Source of the DNA: Oscillospiraceae bacterium | Lineage (GTDB): Bacteria > Bacillota > Clostridia > Oscillospirales > Ruminococcaceae | Direction: 5' to 3' | Assembly (NCBI GenBank): GCA_029098085.1 | Contig: JAQXNQ010000342.1 | Span: 1-26,012, forward strand | DNA: 26,012 bases | In this document: positions 22,027 to 26,012 of the stretch, in pieces | How the letters are laid out: each line of letters starts with the position of its first letter | Numbering within the stretch: the stretch's first letter is position 1 | Made by a program: the position numbers and the translations under genes | The notes under the pieces: model-generated | Seen by the model: the letters and a program-made list of their open reading frames with translations, nothing else | What the model was told of the DNA's origin: nothing | The model's database searches: none

Positions 22027-22055
22027 TTCTCACCGGATGAAAAATATGATAAAAT
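22027..22055 (+). promoter_or_regulatory. Candidate promoter of pcp
   Basis: TTCTCA (22027-22032), 17-bp spacer, TAAAAT (22050-22055). Moderate match; a small GGGCC/GGCCC hairpin follows before the ribosome site. Confidence 0.45.
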
Positions 22056-22100
22056 GAAAGAAAAACGGGCCGCTTCAGGCCCCAAAAGGAGTGCGCTGTA

Positions 22101-22736
22101 ATGAAAGTATTGGTAACGGGCTTTGAGCCCTTCGGCGGAGAGACGATTAACCCTGCCTGGGAAGCGGTGAAGCTGCTGCCCGATGAGATAGAAGGGGTTG
22201 TGATTCTGCGGCAGGAGGTGCCCGTTTCCTTCCGGCAGTCGGTGGAGCTGGTGACGGAATGGATCCGGAAGGAGCGTCCCGATCTGGTGCTCTGCGTGGG
22301 ACAGGCAGGGGGCCGGGCCAGTCTGACAGTAGAGCGGGTGGCCATCAATCTGATGGACGCGCCCATTCCCGACAACGACGGCGACATGCCACGGGATGTG
22401 CCGGTGGTGCCGGACGGGCCGGACGGCCTGTTTGCCACCATTCCGGTGAAAGCTGCAGTGGCGGCTGCCCGAAAGGCCGGGGTGGCGGCGGAGCTTTCCT
22501 GCAGCGCCGGCACCTATGTCTGCAACTGTCTGATGTACGGCATGCTCCATGCCCTTCGGGAGCTTCCCGGTGCCCGGGGCGGCTTTGTCCATGTGCCTTT
22601 TATCCCTTCCCAGACGGCGGACAAGCCGGGCCGGCCCTCCATGGCTCTGGAGGATATCGCCAAGGGACTTGCCGCCATGCTTTCCGCTCTGATCGCCGGG
22701 GAAGCGTCCTCCGCCGGAGAGGGCACCATCTTCTGA
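22101..22736 (+). CDS. pcp: Pyroglutamyl-peptidase I
   Basis: A 211-residue cysteine peptidase (family C15) that removes N-terminal pyroglutamate from peptides in the cytoplasm. The catalytic triad is visible: Glu78 in VERVAINL, Cys141 in AGTYVCN and His164 in FVHVPFIP. The N-terminal VLVTGFEPFGG and NPAW are also family hallmarks. Length is standard. The ATG follows AAAAGGAG. It appears monocistronic, divergent from the mgtC operon; no clear terminator separates it from the ECF sigma operon 107 bases downstream. Confidence 0.96.
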   Translation: MKVLVTGFEPFGGETINPAWEAVKLLPDEIEGVVILRQEVPVSFRQSVELVTEWIRKERPDLVLCVGQAGGRASLTVERVAINLMDAPIPDNDGDMPRDVPVVPDGPDGLFATIPVKAAVAAARKAGVAAELSCSAGTYVCNCLMYGMLHALRELPGARGGFVHVPFIPSQTADKPGRPSMALEDIAKGLAAMLSALIAGEASSAGEGTIF

Positions 22737-22774
22737 ATTCTGCCTCAAAAGCCGTAAAATAGTTTTCTGTTTGT

Positions 22775-22803
22775 TGAAGACAGCTTGCATGGAGCATCGT
22801 TCT
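22775..22803 (+). promoter_or_regulatory. Candidate ECF-type promoter of the sigma operon
   Basis: TGAAGA (22775-22780), 17-bp spacer, CGTTCT (22798-22803), loosely like the TGAAAC / CGT promoters used by ECF sigma factors. No good sigma-A promoter is seen in the gap. Speculative. Confidence 0.3.
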
Positions 22804-22843
22804 CATAGACAGAAGAGGAGCGAGAGGCGGTGACAGCAGTGCG

Positions 22844-23362
22844 ATGAAGGATCCGGAATTTGAGCAGCTTGTGCGGCAGTACGAAAAACTGGTCTTTACC
22901 GTCTGCTATCAGCTGGTCAGAGACTATCACGAAGCGCAGAATCTGACCCAGGAGACCTTTCTTTCGGCTTACCGCCATATCGATGAGTATCAGGGCGACA
23001 GCTACAAGCCCTGGCTGATCCGCATCGCCTCCAACAAAGCCAAGGATTACCTGAAATCCGCCTATTTCCGGCGGGTGGACATCACCGATGAGATGGAAAG
23101 CAAGGTCAGCGGCGCAGAGGCCTCCGCCGAGGAGCTGGCAGTTTCGTCTGAGATGGTGAAGGCCATTCAGGACAAAATCCTGTCGCTGGAGGAGCCTTAT
23201 CACAAGGTTGCGGTGCTCTTTTTCCTGCATGGTCTGACGCCGGAGGAGATCGCTCAGAAGCTGGATCGCCCCCGTAAGACCGTGCAGACCCAGCTTTACC
23301 GCGCCAAGCTGAAGCTGCAGCAATTTGTAAAGGAGGAGATGCAGGTTGAACGGAGTATTTGA
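22844..23362 (+). CDS. ECF-type RNA polymerase sigma factor
   Basis: A 172-residue sigma-70 family protein with only regions 2 and 4. Region 2 (about 8-74) holds YEKLVFTVCYQLVRDYHEAQ and the NLTQETFLSAYRHIDEY core-binding part, with KPWLIRIASNKAKDYL as the -10 recognition helix. Region 4 (about 108-160) is the helix-turn-helix GLTPEEIAQKLDRPRKTVQTQLYRAK. The ATG has only a distant, weak ribosome site (GAGAGGCGG about 13 bases upstream). A TTG-started anti-sigma gene overlaps its end by 17 bases, the usual coupling that keeps the two products balanced. Probably responds to envelope stress, judged from the membrane proteins downstream. Confidence 0.93.
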   Translation: MKDPEFEQLVRQYEKLVFTVCYQLVRDYHEAQNLTQETFLSAYRHIDEYQGDSYKPWLIRIASNKAKDYLKSAYFRRVDITDEMESKVSGAEASAEELAVSSEMVKAIQDKILSLEEPYHKVAVLFFLHGLTPEEIAQKLDRPRKTVQTQLYRAKLKLQQFVKEEMQVERSI

Positions 23363-23822
23363 CAAAGATGGCCACATTACGCAGCAGGGATTTTCCCTGC
23401 TGACTGCGGGCGAGCCGGATGAGCTGACCCGCTATGAACTGGCGGAGCATCTGGATTTCTGCGATCTTTGTGTGGATCGGTACAGCCTGCTGCTTTGCGG
23501 CGGCGGGCTGATGGTTCCGCAGGAGGAGATCGCCGAGCCTGTTATGGTTAAAATCCGCCGGAAAGCGCTCCTGGTTCTTACAGGGCAGGCTGCCAAGGTG
23601 TGCGCGGCCGCCTGTCTGGCCATTGTGATCTGGTGCGGCGGCATTTTTGATGGAGATATTGTGGCAAAGGGCAGAAGCTTTTCAGAACAGGTGTCAAAAC
23701 GTGGCAGCTCCTTTTCACAGATGATGTCGGGAGTCAGTGACAGCATTGGCAGCTGGCTGAATGGGTTCAGCATTTATTCGAGAGGTGAGGGTTTTGGAGC
23801 AGAAAAACAACAATCGGAGTGA
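23346..23822 (+). CDS. Zinc-type anti-sigma factor, single-pass membrane protein
   Basis: A 158-residue protein. The N-terminal cytoplasmic part has ELAEHLDFCDLC with His35, Cys39 and Cys42, the HxxxCxxC motif of zinc-containing anti-sigma domains. One membrane helix lies at about 82-101. The outer part is a short Ser-rich 55 residues with no recognised sensor domain. The start is TTG seven bases after AAGGAGGAG; later starts would remove the zinc motif. It overlaps the sigma gene before it and the membrane-protein gene after it (29 bases). It most likely holds the sigma factor inactive at the membrane; the release signal and protease are unknown. Confidence 0.82.
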   Translation: MNGVFDKDGHITQQGFSLLTAGEPDELTRYELAEHLDFCDLCVDRYSLLLCGGGLMVPQEEIAEPVMVKIRRKALLVLTGQAAKVCAAACLAIVIWCGGIFDGDIVAKGRSFSEQVSKRGSSFSQMMSGVSDSIGSWLNGFSIYSRGEGFGAEKQQSE

Positions 23823-24666
23823 TCAGGGCGATTTCCGCCAGTTTGACATGGCGGGCGGTCAGAAGAGGAAGAGCCGCTTTCTGGCCGTGGTGTTCGGCTT
23901 TTGCCCCGGTGCGGGGCATATGTACCTGGGAAAGATGAACCGGGGACTGACGCTGATGGCGCTGTTCTGCGGTGACATTGCTCTGGGATCGGTTTTTCCG
24001 CCGGCTCTTTTCCTGCTGCCGCTGATCTGGTTTTATTCCTTCTTTGACTGCCTGAACCTGTCCGCGCTGCCGCCTGACAGGCTGGACAGCGTGCCGGACG
24101 AGGTTGGCTTCGGCATGCTGGATCAGCTGAATCTGCAGCGCCTGAAGAGCAAATTGCCTGCCAGGTCCGGCGGTGTACTGCTGGGCTGGGCGCTGATTCT
24201 GGTGGGCGGCTACATGCTGTATGAGCAGGTGGCTTACCGGATCATCGATTTCCTGGAGGCGCTTTTTGAGGCGGATCTTTGGTGGCTCAGCTCGCTGGTC
24301 AGCAAGATTCCTCAGATGGTCATCTCGGTGCTGATCATACTGCTGGGCATCCGGCTGATCCGGGGCAGCAGGAAGCCTTCTGAGGAAGCTCCGGTTTACG
24401 GTGCACGCCGCCGCACCGACTATGCAGCCTCTGAGCCCGTGCCTTCGGAAGACCGTCCCGCTGATGCGGCAGCTTCGGTTATGGAGCTGATCCGCTCCCG
24501 GGGACTGGACCGCAGACCCGATGAGATGGACATCATGGCGCAGCAGCCGGAGGAGCCATCCGCTCCGGAGGAAACGCCCGCACCGTCAGAGCCTTCCGTG
24601 CCGGCGGAGCCTTCTGATTTCGCTGGGGACGACGGAGAAGAGCCACTGGTATCCGACATCCGCTGA
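23794..24666 (+). CDS. TM2-like multi-pass membrane protein of the ECF operon
   Basis: A 290-residue membrane protein. After a polar N-terminus, residues 28-87 resemble a TM2-type hairpin (FGFCPGAGHMYLGKMNRGLTL), followed by two more hydrophobic segments at about 126-143 and 172-190. The last 100 residues are a cytoplasmic or exposed Pro/Glu/Ala-rich tail with repeated PEEPSAPEE- and PSEPSVPAE-like runs. No enzymatic motif is seen. The start is a TTG after AGGTGAGG; an upstream in-frame GTG at 23785 is possible. Its position between the anti-sigma and a LiaF-like gene suggests a part in sensing or responding to envelope stress. Confidence 0.7.
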   Translation: MEQKNNNRSDQGDFRQFDMAGGQKRKSRFLAVVFGFCPGAGHMYLGKMNRGLTLMALFCGDIALGSVFPPALFLLPLIWFYSFFDCLNLSALPPDRLDSVPDEVGFGMLDQLNLQRLKSKLPARSGGVLLGWALILVGGYMLYEQVAYRIIDFLEALFEADLWWLSSLVSKIPQMVISVLIILLGIRLIRGSRKPSEEAPVYGARRRTDYAASEPVPSEDRPADAAASVMELIRSRGLDRRPDEMDIMAQQPEEPSAPEETPAPSEPSVPAEPSDFAGDDGEEPLVSDIR

Positions 24667-24680
24667 GGGGAGGAAGAGCG

Positions 24681-25472
24681 ATGGAACAGAGCACTTCTTT
24701 CCCCACAGACGGAGAGGATCTGCAGCGGGATTCCTTCCGTCCGGTGGGGGAGCCTGTCCGGACGTCTCCCCGGCGGGTGGGCACCATCACCATGGGCGCG
24801 TCGCTGGTGGCGGTGGGCGCTCTGCTGCTGGCAGGGCAGCTGGGCCGGGTCAATGTGCTGGAGCTGCTGCGCTGGTCGCCGGTGGTTCTGATCCTGCTGG
24901 GCGTGGAAATTCTGCTGGGCTATGGCCTGAGCAGGGGCGGCAGGGTCAAATACGATTTTCTCAGCATGCTGGTCTGTCTGATGCTGATCTGCGCCGGCAC
25001 GCTGTGCAGCCTGGTGCCGTCGGTCATCCGCTGGGAACAGGGAAGCAGCGCGGCACTCACCCGGCTGTCGGATCAGCTGGAGACCGAAGTGGCGCAGGCC
25101 GTGGGGGAGCAGAACATCCGCTCCCTGTCGGTACATGCCCGGGATATCCGGCAATGGTACGAAGCCGGCGCCGCATCCCAGTCGGCCGAAGAGCTGCGGG
25201 CAAGCGGCGATTACCGGATGAGCATCCATCTGGAGCTGCGGGGCGATTACGCCGATCCGGCCGCCTTTTCCAAAGCGGCGGCGAAGGCTGCTTCTGCTGT
25301 GGCGGCATCCGGCCTGCAGCCCGAGTATATGGATATCGTGGTCGGCTGTCCGGACGGCAGCAGCTGCAGCCTGTATCTGGATCGGTGGGGACTGACCCAG
25401 TCTGCCTCCGAGCTGGAATCCCAGGTGGATTTCATGCGGTCGGAAACGGCTGAGGATTTTGAAGAAGAGTGA
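24681..25472 (+). CDS. LiaF-like membrane protein of the ECF operon
   Basis: A 263-residue protein. Three hydrophobic segments lie at about 33-53, 61-83 and 92-115. The first two, with ALLLAGQLGRVNVLELLRW and SPVVLILLGVEILLGY, have the pattern of the LiaI/LiaF-like transmembrane region found in envelope-stress proteins. The following 150 residues are soluble and unrecognised; they do not show the usual LiaF C-terminal repeats. The ATG has GGGGAGGAAGAG just upstream and begins 14 bases after the previous stop. It is the last gene of the sigma operon and ends in a strong terminator. In Bacillus, LiaF restrains the LiaRS system; the role here could be similar but is inferred. Confidence 0.75.
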   Translation: MEQSTSFPTDGEDLQRDSFRPVGEPVRTSPRRVGTITMGASLVAVGALLLAGQLGRVNVLELLRWSPVVLILLGVEILLGYGLSRGGRVKYDFLSMLVCLMLICAGTLCSLVPSVIRWEQGSSAALTRLSDQLETEVAQAVGEQNIRSLSVHARDIRQWYEAGAASQSAEELRASGDYRMSIHLELRGDYADPAAFSKAAAKAASAVAASGLQPEYMDIVVGCPDGSSCSLYLDRWGLTQSASELESQVDFMRSETAEDFEEE

Positions 25473-25493
25473 GAAAACACCGGATTTTGTCTG

Positions 25494-25534
25494 AAACGGT
25501 TCAGCGCTTTGCAGCCTGAACCGTTTTATATTTT
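25494..25534 (+). terminator. Terminator of the ECF sigma operon
   Basis: A perfect 11-bp stem (25494-25504 with 25516-25526), 11-base loop, then a T-rich tract. Confidence 0.9.
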
Positions 25535-25554
25535 GCCGAAATTTCGGGAACCTG

Positions 25555-25583
25555 TTGTCTTTTTGCCTTTGCTCTGCTATAAT
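25555..25583 (+). promoter_or_regulatory. Sigma-A promoter of mscL
   Basis: TTGTCT (25555-25560), 17-bp spacer, perfect TATAAT (25578-25583). Confidence 0.78.
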
Positions 25584-25634
25584 AATTCCATAGACCGGCA
25601 GGCAGCCGCAATAAGATTGAAGGGAATGGTTTTC

Positions 25635-26012
25635 GTGTCCAAGTTTTTCGAAGATTTCAAAAAGTTCGCGATGAAGGGTAACGTGGTCGACATGGCAGTC
25701 GGTGTCGTTGTCGGCGGCGCCTTCAGCAAGATCGTCACCTCGCTGGTGAACGATATCATTATGCCCCTTTTCAGCCTGTTTACCCAGTCGGTGGAGTTTA
25801 CCTCCCTGAAGCTGGTGATGCGCCCCGCTGTGCTCAATGAGGCTGGTGAGGTGATTCAGGCGGAGGCTGCCATCACCTACGGCGCGTTCCTGCAGAACGT
25901 GGTGGATTTCCTGCTGATTGCCCTGTCCATCTTTGTGTTCATCCGGATTGCTGCCAAGGTGGGCGAAAAGCTCCGGAAGAAGGAAGAGGCTCCCGCTGAA
26001 GAGGCCCCCGCG
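25635..26012 (+). CDS. mscL: Large-conductance mechanosensitive channel, 3' end beyond the window
   Basis: A pentameric membrane channel that opens under high tension to release solutes during osmotic downshock. The frame is open to the last base (126 codons visible). The N-terminal amphipathic helix SKFFEDFKKFAMKGN leads into the pore helix VVDMAVGVVVGGAFSKIVTSLVND, the glycine/alanine-rich M1 of MscL. The periplasmic loop carries VMRPAVLNEAGEVIQAEAAITYG, and M2 is NVVDFLLIALSIFVFIRI. A Lys/Glu/Ala-rich C-terminal bundle is just beginning at the window edge. The start is GTG with AAGGGA nine bases upstream; no ATG fits. Only a few residues are probably missing. Confidence 0.95.
   Translation, partial: MSKFFEDFKKFAMKGNVVDMAVGVVVGGAFSKIVTSLVNDIIMPLFSLFTQSVEFTSLKLVMRPAVLNEAGEVIQAEAAITYGAFLQNVVDFLLIALSIFVFIRIAAKVGEKLRKKEEAPAEEAPA

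Noticed and set aside
1..26012. CRISPR array, tRNA, rRNA, transposon or prophage genes
   Set aside because: No regularly spaced repeats, cloverleaf sequences, transposase or phage motifs were recognised on either strand.

Overview
The window is about 26 kb of gene-dense bacterial chromosome, GC-rich in coding regions. Most genes have strong AGGAGG-type ribosome sites, and several intergenic gaps carry textbook sigma-A promoters (TTGACA / TATAAT, 16-17 bp apart) and hairpin-plus-T terminators. Gene content fits an anaerobic, gut-type Clostridia member, perhaps Oscillospirales: a PepV-type dipeptidase, ATP-type PfkA, a ferredoxin-like aldo/keto reductase, long-form HPF, a small NrdD-like protein, a LiaF-like protein and MscL. 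This taxonomic call is inference from gene content and signals, not from a marker gene. No tRNA, rRNA, CRISPR array, transposase or phage gene was seen, and no gene-free gap exceeds 300 bases.

Left part (1-12756), mostly plus strand. It holds the 3' part of cysS, a serine beta-lactamase-like hydrolase, a phosphoglucomutase and pfkA (each with its own promoter), a small minus-strand protein resembling the glycyl-radical tail of NrdD, then an operon of M20 dipeptidase, GntR/FCD regulator and Nudix hydrolase. Next come hpf with a structured leader, a cysteine hydrolase with a THUMP-type RNA methyltransferase, ridA and nagB.

Middle part (12806-18448), minus strand. The most unusual unit is a two-gene operon: a double-AAA+ protein (degenerate first module, CbbX-like active second module) followed by a membrane protein with three predicted membrane helices, two Rossmann/TrkA-N-like modules and a C-terminal RyR-like domain. 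Its promoter has a perfect 12-bp palindrome just upstream. An aldo/keto reductase and acylphosphatase follow, then a plus-strand MerR regulator. The merR promoter and the aldo/keto reductase promoter share a 20-bp operator inside a 19-bp -35/-10 spacer, so MerR probably controls both.

Right part (19009-26012). A minus-strand operon reads mgtC, lipoprotein, PHP phosphatase, GNAT. The lipoprotein gene is AT-rich and is flanked by two copies of a 45-46 bp direct repeat that contains the last codons of mgtC plus the next ribosome site, a scar of insertion by duplication. On the plus strand are pcp, a four-gene ECF sigma operon (sigma factor, zinc-type anti-sigma, TM2-like membrane protein, LiaF-like membrane protein) that looks like an envelope-stress unit, and the 5' part of mscL.
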